From: Brachybacterium sacelli | GTDB lineage: Bacteria; Actinomycetota; Actinomycetes; Actinomycetales; Dermabacteraceae | NCBI RefSeq assembly: GCF_017876545.1 | Contig: NZ_JAGIOD010000002.1 | Location: 310,001 to 374,000, forward strand | DNA: 64,000 bases | Reading direction: 5' to 3' | In this document: positions 51,350-61,592 of the stretch, one piece after another | How the letters are laid out: each line of letters opens with the position of its first letter | Position numbering within the stretch: the stretch's first letter is position 1 | Translations under genes and position numbers: made by a program | The notes under the pieces: model-generated | Seen by the model: only the letters and a program-made list of their open reading frames with translations | Told to the model about the DNA's origin: nothing | Database searches by the model: none

Positions 51350-53038
51350 ATGGGTGAACGCCGCCGCCGCCAGGACCGTGACTCCTCGCCTCCGCCGAGG
51401 TCTCGTCTGGTCTCCCGCACACGCAAGTTGGGGGTCGAGGACGTCCTGGTGGTCAAGCGGTCGCGGATCCGCACCGCGGTCGGCGGGACCGTGGTCGGCA
51501 ACTTCATGGAGTGGTTCGACTTCGGCGTGTACGGCTACATGGCCCTCACGCTCGCGAGCCTGTTCTTCGAGACCGGCAGCGACAGCCTCGATCGGCTGCT
51601 GAGCCTGCTCGGCTTCGCGGTGAGCTTCCTGGTCCGCCCGCTCGGCGGTCTCGTGCTCGGTCCGCTCGGCGACCGGATCGGACGCCAGAAGGTCCTGTTC
51701 ATCACCATGGCCGCCATGGCCGTCGCGACTGCCCTGATCGGCGTGCTCCCGACGGCCTCTCAGATCGGCGTGTGGGCGGCGTTCCTGCTCTACCTGCTCA
51801 AACTGATCCAGGGCTTCTCCACGGGCGGCGAGTACGCCGGGGCCTCGACCTACGTCGCCGAGTTCTCCTCGGACAAGCGCCGAGGCTACTTCTCCTCCTG
51901 GCTCGACGTCGGCTCCTACCTCGGTTTCGCCACCGGCGCCGGGACCGTGGCCCTGACCCACCTCGTGGTGGGACTCGGCTGGGGCGAGACCGCCTTCTCC
52001 GACTGGGGATGGCGGGTGCCGTTTCTCGTCGCCGTCCCCCTGGGAGCGATCGCGATCTATTTCCGTGCCCGCATCCCCGAGACCCCGGCCTTCGAGACCG
52101 CGGAGAGCGCGCAGGGTGAGGAGGAGCCCGATCGGGATGACCCGATGGCCAGCTCCGGTCTGCGCAGCCTGCTGCGCCACCACTGGCGCGCCGTGCTGGT
52201 GGCGATCTCGATCGTCGCCGCCGGCAACACCGTCGGTTACGCCCTGACCAGCTACATGCCCACCTTCCTCGGCGCCCAACTGGGCATGAACGAGATGATG
52301 GCTGCGGTAGCCACCATCCCTGCGATGGTCGCCGTCGCGCTCAGCCTGCCCCTCATCGGTCGGCTCTCCGACCGGATCGGCCGCAAGCGGGTGCTGTACC
52401 TCGCGATCGTCAGCACTCTCGTGCTCACGATCCCCGCCTTCGAGATGATGCTGACGGGCCACTTCTGGGTCATCCAGCTCGCGAGCTTCCTCATCGCCGT
52501 CCCCGCGGCGCTGTACCTGGCGATGTTCGCCTCGACCCTGCCGGCGATGTTCCCCACCGCAGTGCGCTTTGCGGCGATGGGCCTCGCCTTCAACGTCGCG
52601 GTCTCGGCCTTCGGTGGCACCACGCCCCTGGTCTCGCAGGCGCTGATCGACGCCACCGGGAACGAGCTGATGCCGGCCTTCTGGATCATGCTCTTCTCCG
52701 TGATCTGCGCGGTCGCACTGCTGGGCCTCAAGGAGACGGCGCGGACGCCGCTGCTGGGCTCGTTCCCGACCGTCGAGGACGAGCAGGAGGCCGCGGCGCT
52801 GGTCGCGGGCCAGGAGGAGAACCCGCACCTCGACCTCGACGCCATGCCGCTCCAGGAGGAGTACCTGCGCATCGCGGTCGACGCCGCAGGTGATCCCGTC
52901 GACGGAGTGGAGCCCGTGCGTGTCACGGAGCTCTCCGACGCCGATCGTGCCCTGCTCGACTCCCCCCGGACCCCGCGCACGGACGAGGACACCGAGCAGG
53001 GGCCGGGGGAGCGGCGGAGCACCCGGGCCCCGGAGTGA
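51350..53038 (+). CDS. MHS-family MFS transporter (ProP-like)
   Basis: 562 residues, 12 membrane segments. NFMEWFDFGVYGYMA at the first helix, GDRIGRQK and SDRIGRKRVL in the two cytosolic loops between helices 2-3 and 8-9, and KLIQGFSTGGEYAGASTYVAEF are hallmarks of the metabolite:H+ symporter group containing ProP (proline/betaine) and KgtP. Substrate is inferred only as a compatible solute or carboxylate. A ~50-residue charged N-terminus and a ~110-residue acidic C-terminal tail flank the core; the tail is not the ProP coiled coil. The ATG at 51350 is the most likely start, but ribosome sites are weak. Confidence 0.88.
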   Translation: MGERRRRQDRDSSPPPRSRLVSRTRKLGVEDVLVVKRSRIRTAVGGTVVGNFMEWFDFGVYGYMALTLASLFFETGSDSLDRLLSLLGFAVSFLVRPLGGLVLGPLGDRIGRQKVLFITMAAMAVATALIGVLPTASQIGVWAAFLLYLLKLIQGFSTGGEYAGASTYVAEFSSDKRRGYFSSWLDVGSYLGFATGAGTVALTHLVVGLGWGETAFSDWGWRVPFLVAVPLGAIAIYFRARIPETPAFETAESAQGEEEPDRDDPMASSGLRSLLRHHWRAVLVAISIVAAGNTVGYALTSYMPTFLGAQLGMNEMMAAVATIPAMVAVALSLPLIGRLSDRIGRKRVLYLAIVSTLVLTIPAFEMMLTGHFWVIQLASFLIAVPAALYLAMFASTLPAMFPTAVRFAAMGLAFNVAVSAFGGTTPLVSQALIDATGNELMPAFWIMLFSVICAVALLGLKETARTPLLGSFPTVEDEQEAAALVAGQEENPHLDLDAMPLQEEYLRIAVDAAGDPVDGVEPVRVTELSDADRALLDSPRTPRTDEDTEQGPGERRSTRAPE

Positions 53039-53141
53039 GCGAGCGGGCGGGTCCCGCGGAGAACGACCGGACGAGCGACGGACGAGAAGCCGGACGAGCC
53101 GCGGGAGAGCAAGCACACACCAGGTCGGCGGCTCGTACGGG

Positions 53142-53171
53142 GTGACAGTGCAGGTGCCGACCGCGTAGTCT
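53142..53171 (+). promoter_or_regulatory. Promoter of the rplN (spc) operon
   Basis: GTGACA (53142-53147), 18 bases, TAGTCT (53166-53171). Start predicted near 53178, about 310 bases before rplN. Confidence 0.65.
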
Positions 53172-53177
53172 TGAGCG

Positions 53178-53490
53178 GTTGCCGGACATCTGTCCCCATG
53201 CACCTCCGCGGTGCGTGCGAGCAGGAGTCCGCGACAGGATCCGGTACCACCAGATCCGTCCTCGCCGGAGACCGTGCACGAGAAGCGAACGCCTCGCGTT
53301 CCACACGCTAGTGCATGAGTCCGGCAGAGGGATTTTTGGTGCCCGGGGCCCGTCGGCGGTGACGCTCACGGTCGCAGTGGTGACCAGGGGTGATGCGGCG
53401 CACCATGCAGTGTCCATATTCCGTTCCGCAAGGCTCGGCCGGCTCGCTCCCGCGGGCGGGAAGAGAACCGGTGAGACGATAGGAGAACGA
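53178..53490 (+). other. Long leader of the rplN operon
   Basis: No gene supported. GC-rich, with several weak inverted repeats (for example near 53450-53465) but no single dominant structure I could define. In E. coli S8 controls the spc operon from a site further downstream; nothing comparable was identified here. Confidence 0.4.
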
Positions 53491-53859
53491 GTGATTCAGC
53501 AGGAGTCGCGACTGAAGGTCGCCGACAACACGGGTGCCAAGGAGATTCTCTGCATCCGTGTTCTCGGTGGCTCCGGTCGCCGTTACGCCAGCATCGGCGA
53601 CACCATCGTGGCGACCGTGAAGGACGCCATCCCCGGTGGCAACGTCAAGAAGGGCGACGTCATCAAGGCTGTCGTCGTCCGCACGTCCAAGGAGCGTCGG
53701 CGTCCCGACGGCTCCTACATCCGCTTCGACGAGAACGCGGCGGTGATCCTCAAGGCCGACGGCGAGCCGCGCGGAACGCGCATCTTCGGCCCCGTCGGTC
53801 GCGAGCTGCGCGACAAGCGCTTCATGAAGATCATCTCGCTGGCACCGGAGGTGCTGTGA
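53491..53859 (+). CDS. rplN: 50S ribosomal protein L14
   Basis: 122 residues ([32 protein letters not shown]). The GTG start follows AGGAGAA. First gene of the second r-protein block. Confidence 0.98.
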   Translation: MIQQESRLKVADNTGAKEILCIRVLGGSGRRYASIGDTIVATVKDAIPGGNVKKGDVIKAVVVRTSKERRRPDGSYIRFDENAAVILKADGEPRGTRIFGPVGRELRDKRFMKIISLAPEVL

Positions 53860-53860
53860 C

Positions 53861-54247
53861 ATGGCAAAGATGAAGATCAAGAAGGGCGACCTCGTCCAGG
53901 TCATCACCGGTCGCACGAGCGACAGCGACAAGGCCGCCCAGCGCGGCCTCGAGGCCGGCGACAAGGGTAAGCAGGGCCGCGTCCTGCAGGTGTTCCCCGA
54001 CACGCAGCGCGTGCTCGTCGAGGGCATCAACCGGCGCACCCACCACCTCAAGCCGACCCAGGCCGGCGGTGCGGGCGGCATCGAGCAGCGCGAGGCCCCG
54101 CTCCACGTCTCCAACGTGGCCCTGGTCGACCCGGAGGACAACAAGCCGACCAAGGTCGGTTTCCGCGTCGAGACCCTCGAGCTCGACAGCGGCCGCTCCA
54201 AGCAGGTGCGCGTCCGCTTCGCAAAGCGCTCCGGGAAGGACATCTGA
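53861..54247 (+). CDS. rplX: 50S ribosomal protein L24
   Basis: 128 residues, slightly long. KOW motif at the start ([41 protein letters not shown] in parts) contains an actinobacterial insertion ([13 protein letters not shown]). One base after rplN. Confidence 0.97.
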   Translation: MAKMKIKKGDLVQVITGRTSDSDKAAQRGLEAGDKGKQGRVLQVFPDTQRVLVEGINRRTHHLKPTQAGGAGGIEQREAPLHVSNVALVDPEDNKPTKVGFRVETLELDSGRSKQVRVRFAKRSGKDI

Positions 54248-54248
54248 G

Positions 54249-54818
54249 ATGAGCGAGACCGTCACCCAGGCGCCCACCCCGCGTCTGAAGACCCAGTACA
54301 ACGAGACCATCAAGGCGCAGCTGACCGAGCAGTTCGGTTACGAGAACGTCATGCTGGTGCCCGGCCTGACCAAGATCGTCGTGAACATGGGCGTCGGCGA
54401 CGCCGCACGCGATTCCAAGGTCATCGACGGCGCCATCCGCGATCTCGCCGACATCACCGGCCAGAAGCCCCAGGTCACCAAGGCCCGCAAGTCCATCGCG
54501 CAGTTCAAGCTGCGTGAGGGCATGCCGATCGGTGCGCACGTCACCCTGCGCAACGCTCGCATGTGGGAGTTCCTGGACCGGATGCTGTCGACCGCGCTGC
54601 CGCGCATCCGCGACTTCCGCGGACTGTCGCCGAAGCACTTCGACGGCAACGGCAACTACACCTTCGGTCTCACGGAGCAGGTCATGTTCCACGAGATCGA
54701 CCAGGACAAGATCGACCGGGTCCGCGGTATGGACATCACGGTCGTGACCACTGCGAAGACCGACGACGAGGGACGCGCGCTGCTCAAGCTGCTCGGCTTC
54801 CCCTTCAAGGAGAACTGA
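54249..54818 (+). CDS. rplE: 50S ribosomal protein L5
   Basis: 189 residues ([57 protein letters not shown] in parts). Binds 5S rRNA. Overlap-free with rplX and rpsZ, 1 bp apart. Confidence 0.98.
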   Translation: MSETVTQAPTPRLKTQYNETIKAQLTEQFGYENVMLVPGLTKIVVNMGVGDAARDSKVIDGAIRDLADITGQKPQVTKARKSIAQFKLREGMPIGAHVTLRNARMWEFLDRMLSTALPRIRDFRGLSPKHFDGNGNYTFGLTEQVMFHEIDQDKIDRVRGMDITVVTTAKTDDEGRALLKLLGFPFKEN

Positions 54819-54819
54819 T

Positions 54820-55005
54820 ATGGCCAAGACAGCCCTGATCAAGAAGTCGGAGCGCAAGCCGAAGTTCGCCGTGCGCGCCTACACCCGGTGCCAGCGCTGC
54901 GGCCGTCCGCACTCCGTGTACCGCAAGTTCGGGCTCTGCCGAGTCTGCCTTCGCGAGATGGCTCACCGCGGTGAGCTCCCCGGCGTGACCAAGAGCAGCT
55001 GGTAA
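54820..55005 (+). CDS. rpsZ: 30S ribosomal protein S14, type Z
   Basis: 61 residues with four zinc cysteines (CQRCGRPH...CRVCLREM). This is the zinc-containing form; the zinc-free paralogue, if any, is not in the window. Confidence 0.98.
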   Translation: MAKTALIKKSERKPKFAVRAYTRCQRCGRPHSVYRKFGLCRVCLREMAHRGELPGVTKSSW

Positions 55006-55076
55006 GGACTACCGCCAGAGGTCCCGGGGCACAGCAATGATGTCGCGGGAAACCAGGTGAGGAAGAAGCAACAGAC

Positions 55077-55475
55077 ATGACCATGACCGACCCGATCGCG
55101 GACATGCTCACGCGGATCCGGAACGCCTCAGGCGCGTTCCACGAAACCGCGTCCATGCCGTACTCGAAGTTGAAGGCCCGCATCGCGGACATCCTGAAGG
55201 CGGAGGGCTACATCCTCGGCTGGCGCGAGGAAGAGGCCGAGGTGGGCAGCAAGCTCGTCCTCGAGCTCAAGTACTCCGACAGCCGTGAGCGCGCCATCTC
55301 CGGCATCCGGCGCATCTCGAAGCCCGGCCTGCGTGTGTACGCGAAGTCCACCAATCTGCCCAAGGTCCTCGGCGGACTGGGCGTGGCGATCCTGTCCACG
55401 TCCTCCGGCCTCCTGACCGACAAGCAGGCTGCCCAGAAGGGTGTGGGTGGGGAAGTCCTCGCCTACATCTGGTAA
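55077..55475 (+). CDS. rpsH: 30S ribosomal protein S8
   Basis: 132 residues ([59 protein letters not shown] in parts). Binds the central domain of 16S rRNA. Begins ATG-ACC-ATG; either Met could be the start. Confidence 0.97.
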   Translation: MTMTDPIADMLTRIRNASGAFHETASMPYSKLKARIADILKAEGYILGWREEEAEVGSKLVLELKYSDSRERAISGIRRISKPGLRVYAKSTNLPKVLGGLGVAILSTSSGLLTDKQAAQKGVGGEVLAYIW

Positions 55476-55494
55476 CCGGGGGAGGAGAACTACT

Positions 55495-56037
55495 ATGTCC
55501 CGCATCGGATTCCGACCGGTCCCCGTGCCGGCAGCCGTTTCAGACGTCACCATCGATGGCAACATCGTGACGGTGACCGGACCCAAGGGCGTGCTCTCGC
55601 ACGAGGTGCCGGCGCCCCTGACCATCGAGCGCAACGACGACGGCGCGATCGTCGTCCGCCGCCCCGACGACGAGCAGGACAACCGTGCGCTGCACGGGCT
55701 GACCCGCACGCTCGTCAACAACATCGTCCTCGGTGTCACCGAGGGCTACGAGAAGAAGCTGGAGATCGTGGGCACGGGCTACCGTGTGACCGCGAAGGGC
55801 ACCGACCTCGAGTTCGCACTCGGCTTCTCCCACCCCGTCACGGTGAAGTCCCCCGAGGGCGTCACCCTGAACGTCGAGTCCCCGAGCAAGTTCTCGGTCA
55901 GCGGCATCGACAAGCAGCGGGTGGGTCAGGTCGCCGCGAAGATCCGTGGCATCCGTCCTCCCGAGCCCTACAAGGGCAAGGGCGTGCGGTACGCGGACGA
56001 GACCGTGGTGCGCAAGGCCGGAAAGGCTGGTAAGTGA
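55495..56037 (+). CDS. rplF: 50S ribosomal protein L6
   Basis: 180 residues, two repeated L6 folds; signature [14 protein letters not shown] near the end. GGAGGAG before the ATG. Confidence 0.98.
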   Translation: MSRIGFRPVPVPAAVSDVTIDGNIVTVTGPKGVLSHEVPAPLTIERNDDGAIVVRRPDDEQDNRALHGLTRTLVNNIVLGVTEGYEKKLEIVGTGYRVTAKGTDLEFALGFSHPVTVKSPEGVTLNVESPSKFSVSGIDKQRVGQVAAKIRGIRPPEPYKGKGVRYADETVVRKAGKAGK

Positions 56038-56039
56038 TC

Positions 56040-56426
56040 ATGGGTTACGCACTCAAGCACACCAAGGGCAACCGCGGCAGCAAGCTGCGCTCGCGCGGCC
56101 GTCGTCACCTGCGTGTCCGCCGTCGGGTCATCGGCACCGCCGTGCGCCCGCGTCTGGTGGTCACCCGCTCGTCGCGCCACGTCTTCGTCCAGATCGTCGA
56201 CGACTCGCTGGGCAAGACCATCGCGTCGGCGTCGACCATGGAGGCCGACCTGCGCGGCGCCGAGGCGCCCAAGGCGGACAAGGCCCGCACCGTCGGCACC
56301 CTGGTCGCCGAGCGCGCCCAGGCCGCCGGGATCGACTCCGTCGTGTTCGACCGCGGCGGCAACAAGTACCACGGCCGCGTGGCCGCCGTCGCGGACGGCG
56401 CTCGCGAAGCCGGCCTGGCGCTGTGA
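56040..56426 (+). CDS. rplR: 50S ribosomal protein L18
   Basis: 128 residues ([35 protein letters not shown] in parts). Binds 5S rRNA with L5. ATG 56040 is preferred; GTG 56034, overlapping the rplF stop, is two codons earlier in the same frame. Confidence 0.96.
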   Translation: MGYALKHTKGNRGSKLRSRGRRHLRVRRRVIGTAVRPRLVVTRSSRHVFVQIVDDSLGKTIASASTMEADLRGAEAPKADKARTVGTLVAERAQAAGIDSVVFDRGGNKYHGRVAAVADGAREAGLAL

Positions 56427-56463
56427 TCGCCCCCCGGACACAGGACGAGAAGAGGATCTGAAT

Positions 56464-57147
56464 ATGGCTGCACAGCAGCGAAGCAACGGTCCCGCGGCCT
56501 CCGGCCGGCGGGACGAGAAGTCCACCACCAGCAACGAGCGCGGCGGGCGCCAGGGCGGCGACCGCGGTGGCCGTCAGGGCCGCGGCCGCGGTCAGGACGC
56601 CGAGAAGTCGGCCTTCCTCGAGCGCGTCGTCAGCATCAACCGCGTCTCGAAGGTCGTCAAGGGCGGCCGTCGGTTCTCCTTCACCGCCCTCGTGGTGGTG
56701 GGTGACGGCGACGGCACCGTCGGCGTCGGCTACGGCAAGGCCAAGGAGGTCCCTGCGGCGATCTCCAAGGGTGTCGAGGAGGCGAAGAAGAACTTCTTCC
56801 GCGTCCCCCGCATCCAGGGCACCGTCGTGCACCAGGTCCAGGGCGAGGATGCGGCAGGCGTCGTCCTGCTGCGTCCGGCCGCGCCGGGCACCGGTGTGAT
56901 CGCCGGCGGTCCGGTCCGCGCCGTGCTCGAGTGCGCCGGAGTGCACGACGTGCTCTCCAAGTCGCTCGGGTCGACCAACCAGATCAACATCGTGCGGGCC
57001 ACCGTCGATGCGCTCAAGCGGCTCGAGGAGCCGGAGGCCGTGGCCGCGCGCCGTGGTCTCGCGGTCGAGGACGTCGCCCCGGCGGCGCTCCTGCGGGCCC
57101 AGGCCGAGGGCCGTGCCGCGGCTCGCGCCGAGAAGGTGGGTGCCTGA
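56464..57147 (+). CDS. rpsE: 30S ribosomal protein S5
   Basis: 227 residues with a ~50-residue disordered N-terminus rich in Gly/Arg/Gln, then the S5 double-stranded RNA-binding domain ([37 protein letters not shown] in parts). Accuracy protein of the decoding site. Stop overlaps the rpmD ATG by one base. Confidence 0.97.
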   Translation: MAAQQRSNGPAASGRRDEKSTTSNERGGRQGGDRGGRQGRGRGQDAEKSAFLERVVSINRVSKVVKGGRRFSFTALVVVGDGDGTVGVGYGKAKEVPAAISKGVEEAKKNFFRVPRIQGTVVHQVQGEDAAGVVLLRPAAPGTGVIAGGPVRAVLECAGVHDVLSKSLGSTNQINIVRATVDALKRLEEPEAVAARRGLAVEDVAPAALLRAQAEGRAAARAEKVGA

Positions 57148-57326
57148 TGCAGATCAAGGTCACCCAGGTCCGTTCCGACATCGGCGGCAACCAGAGCCAG
57201 CGAGCCACCCTGCGCGGCCTCGGCCTCAAGCGCATCGGTGACACGGTGGTGAAGGATGACCGCCCCGAGATCCGCGGCATGATCCGCGCCGTCACCCACC
57301 TGGTGACGGTCGAAGAGGTGGACTGA
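57147..57326 (+). CDS. rpmD: 50S ribosomal protein L30
   Basis: 59 residues ([33 protein letters not shown] in parts). Coupled to rpsE by a one-base overlap; 5 bp before rplO. Confidence 0.97.
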   Translation: MQIKVTQVRSDIGGNQSQRATLRGLGLKRIGDTVVKDDRPEIRGMIRAVTHLVTVEEVD

Positions 57327-57331
57327 ATCTC

Positions 57332-57790
57332 ATGAACACTGAAGACCAGAATCCCCTGAAGCTTCACGACCTGCGCCCCGCGCCGGGTTCGAAGACCGCA
57401 CGCACCCGCGTCGGTCGCGGTGAGGCCTCCAAGGGCAAGACCGCCGGTCGCGGCACCAAGGGCACGAAGGCCCGTTACCAGGTGCCCGTCGGCTTCGAGG
57501 GCGGCCAGATGCCGATGCACATGCGTCTGCCCAAGCTGCGCGGCTTCACCAACCCGTTCCGCGTCGAGTACCAGGTCGTGAACCTGGCGACCCTGGAGGA
57601 GCTGTTCCCCGAGGGCGGCACCGTCACGGTCGAGGATCTCGTCTCCAAGGGCGCCGTGCGCAAGAACCAGCCCGTCAAGGTGCTGGGGACCGGTGAGGTG
57701 AGCGTCAAGCTCGACGTCACCGCACAGAAGTTCTCCGCCTCGGCGGAGCAGAAGATCGCGGCGGCTGGCGGGTCCGTCACCACCGCGTGA
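57332..57790 (+). CDS. rplO: 50S ribosomal protein L15
   Basis: 152 residues ([36 protein letters not shown] in parts; [18 protein letters not shown]). Last gene before the secY promoter region. Confidence 0.98.
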   Translation: MNTEDQNPLKLHDLRPAPGSKTARTRVGRGEASKGKTAGRGTKGTKARYQVPVGFEGGQMPMHMRLPKLRGFTNPFRVEYQVVNLATLEELFPEGGTVTVEDLVSKGAVRKNQPVKVLGTGEVSVKLDVTAQKFSASAEQKIAAAGGSVTTA

Positions 57791-57797
57791 GTCGCTT

Positions 57798-57845
57798 TTG
57801 ACGGGGCACCACGGCGCAGAATAATCTGTGCTGCGGTGCCCCGTC
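57798..57845 (+). promoter_or_regulatory. secY promoter embedded in a long inverted repeat
   Basis: TTGACG (57798-57803), 18 bases, TAATCT (57822-57827): a good promoter, 120 bases before secY. The same DNA is an interrupted palindrome: GACGGGGCACC (57800-57810) pairs with GGTGCCCCGTC (57835-57845), and inside it GCGCAGA (57814-57820) pairs with TCTGTGC (57825-57831; one G-T pair), leaving ATAA as the loop. Transcribed from rplO, it would be an 18-bp hairpin, usable as a terminator or attenuator; as DNA it could be an operator. Confidence 0.7.
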
Positions 57846-57945
57846 GTCATACTGGGGCCGGTCCGATGGCCGCAGAGTTTCTACGGCACCGGGACGGACC
57901 GGGACGCCCTACGGTCCTGTCCCCGGACCTCCAGGAGGGAAACTG

Positions 57946-59250
57946 GTGAACTCGTTCGTGCGCGCGCTGCGCACCCCCGAGCTGAGGGCGAAGATCTTCT
58001 TCACGCTCGGCCTGATCGCCATCTATCGACTCGGCGTCTTCGTCCCCACTCCGGGGTTCGACTACACCAACGTGATGGTCTGTTCCGATCAGGCACAGTC
58101 GGGTCAGGGCGCCTCCGCGATGGGCATGATCAACATGTTCTCCGGCGGCGCGCTGCTGCAGCTGTCCGTCTTCTCGCTCGGCGTGATGCCCTACATCACT
58201 GCCTCCATCATCGTGCAGCTGCTGCGTGTGGTGATCCCGCGGTTCGAGGCCCTCCACAAGGAGGGGGCCTCCGGCACCGCCAAGCTCACGCAGTACACGC
58301 GCTACCTGACCATCGGCCTGGGCGTGCTGCAGGCCACCACGATCATCACCCTGGTGCGCTCCGGGCAGTTCTTCGTGGGGTGCAACCTCACGCTCGTGCC
58401 CGACCAGTCCGTGCCCACGCTGCTGCTGATGGTGCTGGCCATGACCGTCGGCACCGTGCTGATCATGTTCATGGGCGAGATGATCACCGAGCGCGGTGTC
58501 GGCAACGGCATGTCGCTGATGATCTTCACGTCCATCGCCGCGTCCTTCCCGGGCGCCATGGGCCAGGTCTTCCAGCTGCAGGGCTGGATGATCTTCGCGC
58601 TCGTGATCCTCGTGGCACTGGTGGTGATGATCGGCGTCGTCTTCGTCGAGCAGTCCCAGCGCCGCATCCCGGTCCAGTACGCCAAGCGGATGGTGGGCCG
58701 CCGCATGTACGGCGGCACCTCCACCTACATCCCGATCAAGGTCAACCAGGCCGGCGTCATCCCTGTCATCTTCGCCTCCTCGATCCTGGCGCTGCCGCAG
58801 ATGGCCGCCTCCTTCGGCAACCCCGAGTCCGGCTGGGTGCAGTGGATCAATGCGCACCTGGTGATGGGGCAGTCGTTCTCCTGGATCTATGCCGTCGTCT
58901 ACGTCAGCCTGATCGTTTTCTTCGCCTTCTTCTACGTCTCGATCACCTTCAACGCGGAGGAGATCGCCGACAACATGAAGAAGTACGGCGGTTTCGTGCC
59001 CAACGTGCGCGCCGGCAAGCCCACCGAGAGCTATCTGCGCTACGTGATCAACCGGATCCAGACCCCCGGCGCGATGTACCTCGCGGTGATCTCGCTGATG
59101 CCCCTGCTCGCGCTCGTCTATCTGGGCGCCTCGCAGAACTTCCCGCTGGGCGGCGTGTCCCTGCTGATCGTCATCGGCGTCGGCCTCGACACCGTCAAGC
59201 AGATCGACGCGAAGCTCCAGCAGCACCACTACGAAGGGATTCTTCGGTGA
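57946..59250 (+). CDS. secY: Preprotein translocase subunit SecY
   Basis: 434 residues, ten membrane helices; central channel of SecYEG. SIIVQLLRVVIPRFEALHKEG, MFMGEMITERGVGNGMSLMIF and the RRMYGGTSTYIPIKVNQAGVIPVIFA segment are typical. The GTG start follows AGGAGGG. A stop-start overlap (GTGA) couples it to adk. Confidence 0.98.
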   Translation: MNSFVRALRTPELRAKIFFTLGLIAIYRLGVFVPTPGFDYTNVMVCSDQAQSGQGASAMGMINMFSGGALLQLSVFSLGVMPYITASIIVQLLRVVIPRFEALHKEGASGTAKLTQYTRYLTIGLGVLQATTIITLVRSGQFFVGCNLTLVPDQSVPTLLLMVLAMTVGTVLIMFMGEMITERGVGNGMSLMIFTSIAASFPGAMGQVFQLQGWMIFALVILVALVVMIGVVFVEQSQRRIPVQYAKRMVGRRMYGGTSTYIPIKVNQAGVIPVIFASSILALPQMAASFGNPESGWVQWINAHLVMGQSFSWIYAVVYVSLIVFFAFFYVSITFNAEEIADNMKKYGGFVPNVRAGKPTESYLRYVINRIQTPGAMYLAVISLMPLLALVYLGASQNFPLGGVSLLIVIGVGLDTVKQIDAKLQQHHYEGILR

Positions 59251-59843
59251 CCACCTCTCCCGCCGCGCCCACCGCCCGCCGACTGCTGATCGTCGGCCCG
59301 CCCGGAGCCGGCAAAGGCACGCAGGCCGTGCGCCTGGCCGAGTCGCTGTCGATCCCCGCGATCTCCACCGGTGACATCTTCCGCGCCAACGTCTCCCAGG
59401 AGACCGAGCTCGGCGTCCTCGCGAAGTCCTACATGGACGCCGGCGAGTACGTGCCGGACTCGGTCACCAACGACATGGTGCGTTCGCGCCTGACCGAGGA
59501 GGATGCCCGGGGTGGTTTCCTGCTGGACGGCTACCCCCGCACCCTCGACCAGGTCGAGGCCCTCGACACCATGCTCGCCGAGCTCGGCTCCGCGCTGGAC
59601 GCCGTGCTGCTGCTCCAGGTCGAGACCGAGGCCGTCGTGGGCCGACTGGTCGCACGCGGCCAGGAGGAGGGCCGCAGCGACGACACCGAGGAGACCATCC
59701 GGCGCCGGCTCGAGGTGTACGCCGAGCAGACCGCCCCGCTGATCGACGTCTACGAGAACCGCGGTCTCGTGCGCCGCGTGGACGGCATGGCCCCCATCGA
59801 CGAGGTCACCGTCTCTCTCCAGGAGGCGCTCGAGGCACGATGA
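59247..59843 (+). CDS. adk: Adenylate kinase
   Basis: 198 residues. 2 ADP to ATP + AMP. P-loop GPPGAGKGTQ near residue 17, DGYPRTLDQVEAL. The zinc-type long LID is absent (short REEEGRSDDTEETIRRRL-like segment), as in actinobacterial short adenylate kinases. GTG start within the secY stop. Confidence 0.97.
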   Translation: MTTSPAAPTARRLLIVGPPGAGKGTQAVRLAESLSIPAISTGDIFRANVSQETELGVLAKSYMDAGEYVPDSVTNDMVRSRLTEEDARGGFLLDGYPRTLDQVEALDTMLAELGSALDAVLLLQVETEAVVGRLVARGQEEGRSDDTEETIRRRLEVYAEQTAPLIDVYENRGLVRRVDGMAPIDEVTVSLQEALEAR

Positions 59844-60688
59844 GCATCCTGCCTGAGCGGGTGGAGCTGAAGACCCCCGAGCAGATCCTCGTCATGCGGC
59901 GCAGCGGCCGGTTGCTGCACCGCGTGCACGAGATGCTCGAGGAGAACATGCGTCCCGGCGTCACCACCGCCGAGCTGGACCGCCTCGCCCACGAGATGAT
60001 CCTCGACGAGGGCGCCACCCCGAACTTCCTGGGCTACCAGGGGTACCCGGCCTCGCTGTGCATCAGTGTCAACGAGGTCGTCGTCCACGGCATCCCCGAT
60101 GGGCGTGAGCTGGTCGAGGGCGACATCGTCTCCCTCGACGGCGGGCTGATCATCGATGGCTGGCACTCCGACGCGGCGCGCACGCACATCGTCGGCTCGC
60201 CCCGTTCGGTGGCCGACGAGGACCTGGTCCGCATCACCCGGGACGCCCTGTGGGCCGGCATCGCCGCCCTCGGGACGGCCCAGCGGGTCGGTGACGTCGG
60301 TGCCGCCATCGAGGACTTCGTCGAGGAGGAGGCGGGGGAGTCCCTGTCCCCTCTGGAGGGTTTCGGCGGGCACGGCATCGGCACCGCCATGCATCAGGCG
60401 CCGGACGTCATGAACTACCGCACCCGCGCCCGCGGGCCGCGCGTGCGGCCCGGGATGTGCCTGGCCATCGAGCCCATGCTCATCCAGGGGCAGGGCAACT
60501 GGGAGCTCGAGGCCGACGACTGGACGGTGCGCGCCACCGCGGGCGGCAGGGCCGCCCACTGGGAGCACTCCGTCGCCGTCACCGAGGACGGGCTGCTGGT
60601 GCTCACCGCGGGCGACGGCGGTGCCGCCGAGCTCGCTCGGCGCGGGGTCAAGGCCGCGCCGGACCCGCTGGCGGACTCCGGGGACTGA
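59840..60688 (+). CDS. map: Methionine aminopeptidase type I
   Basis: 282 residues. Removes N-terminal Met. Conserved metal ligands are visible: VSLDGGLIIDGWHSDAART (two Asp), GGHGIGTAMHQAPDV (His), CLAIEPM (Glu) and HWEHSVAVTEDG (Glu). The substrate His is in VVHGIPDGREL. ATGA overlap with adk. Confidence 0.97.
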   Translation: MSILPERVELKTPEQILVMRRSGRLLHRVHEMLEENMRPGVTTAELDRLAHEMILDEGATPNFLGYQGYPASLCISVNEVVVHGIPDGRELVEGDIVSLDGGLIIDGWHSDAARTHIVGSPRSVADEDLVRITRDALWAGIAALGTAQRVGDVGAAIEDFVEEEAGESLSPLEGFGGHGIGTAMHQAPDVMNYRTRARGPRVRPGMCLAIEPMLIQGQGNWELEADDWTVRATAGGRAAHWEHSVAVTEDGLLVLTAGDGGAAELARRGVKAAPDPLADSGD

Positions 60689-61016
60689 TCAGCGGGCCGA
60701 CGAGGCGGGTCGCGGGCGTTCCCGGGGCGACGTGATCGGGGTCATCACCCCTGGCACTCGCCGTTTCCGGCCAGGGAGTGTAGGCTCGTCGATCGGGTGT
60801 GCTCCGCGCGCGATCTCGTCGTGTGCAGTCGTGCAGTCCCGTCGCGCAGACCTTTCGACCGGCGTAGCCGAGTCGAGCCGCCGCGGCGACGACGCGCTCC
60901 GGCGCCACCCTCGTTGACCACCGTACCGTCGCCCGACGGCAGGTGTGCAAGGACTGAGTGTTCATCGAATGCGGAACTCGGCCCCCGGTCCTCCGGAGGC
61001 GAGAGATTGGGGAGGC
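60689..61016 (+). other. 328-bp gap before infA
   Basis: No gene supported. TAGGCT at 60781-60786 may be a -10 box for infA, which would give a ~225-nt leader; TTGACC at 60914-60919 lacks a partner -10. A CCTCCGGAGG palindrome lies at 60990-60999 just before the infA ribosome site. Confidence 0.45.
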
Positions 61017-61238
61017 ATGGCGAAGAAGGACGGCGTGATCGAAGTCGAGGGCCGTGTCGTGGAGGCGCTCGCGAACGCGCGTTTCCGGGTCGAGCTCGAC
61101 AACGGGCACATGGTGCTCGCGCACATCTCCGGGAAGATGCGCCAGCACTACATCCGCATCCTTCCCGAGGACCGCGTGGTCGTCGAGCTGAGCCCCTACG
61201 ATCTCGACCGGGGCCGCATCGTCTACCGCTACAAGTGA
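61017..61238 (+). CDS. infA: Translation initiation factor IF-1
   Basis: 73 residues, OB fold ([51 protein letters not shown] in parts). GGGGAGG precedes the ATG. Confidence 0.98.
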   Translation: MAKKDGVIEVEGRVVEALANARFRVELDNGHMVLAHISGKMRQHYIRILPEDRVVVELSPYDLDRGRIVYRYK

Positions 61239-61260
61239 TCGTCCCGGGAGAAGGAAAGCT

Positions 61261-61374
61261 ATGAAGGTCAAGCCGAGCGTCAAGCCGATCTGTGACAACT
61301 GCAAGGTGATCCGTCGCCACTCGCGCGTCATGGTCATCTGCTCGAACCCCCGTCACAAGCAGCGCCAGGGCTGA
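61261..61374 (+). CDS. rpmJ: 50S ribosomal protein L36
   Basis: 37 residues, a small gene easily missed: [37 protein letters not shown]. Three Cys and one His form the zinc knuckle (C+ form). AAGGAAAG before the ATG. Confidence 0.97.
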   Translation: MKVKPSVKPICDNCKVIRRHSRVMVICSNPRHKQRQG

Positions 61375-61592
61375 GCGGAGCATTCCGTCGGTCCCGGCTC
61401 TCGCCGTGACAGCCGCCCGCACGGGCGGCACGCCCCGCAGGGGCACCGTCCGCGTCGCGGGCACACAACAGAAGAGTCGACACCACCGGCCATCCGGCCG
61501 GCCACCCGCAGCGCGGAGGCTGCGGCGTCCCGGGAACAGACCCGAGGACGAGGTGTCGGATCAGGCCTCCGAGACAGTAGGAGAATCTGCAC

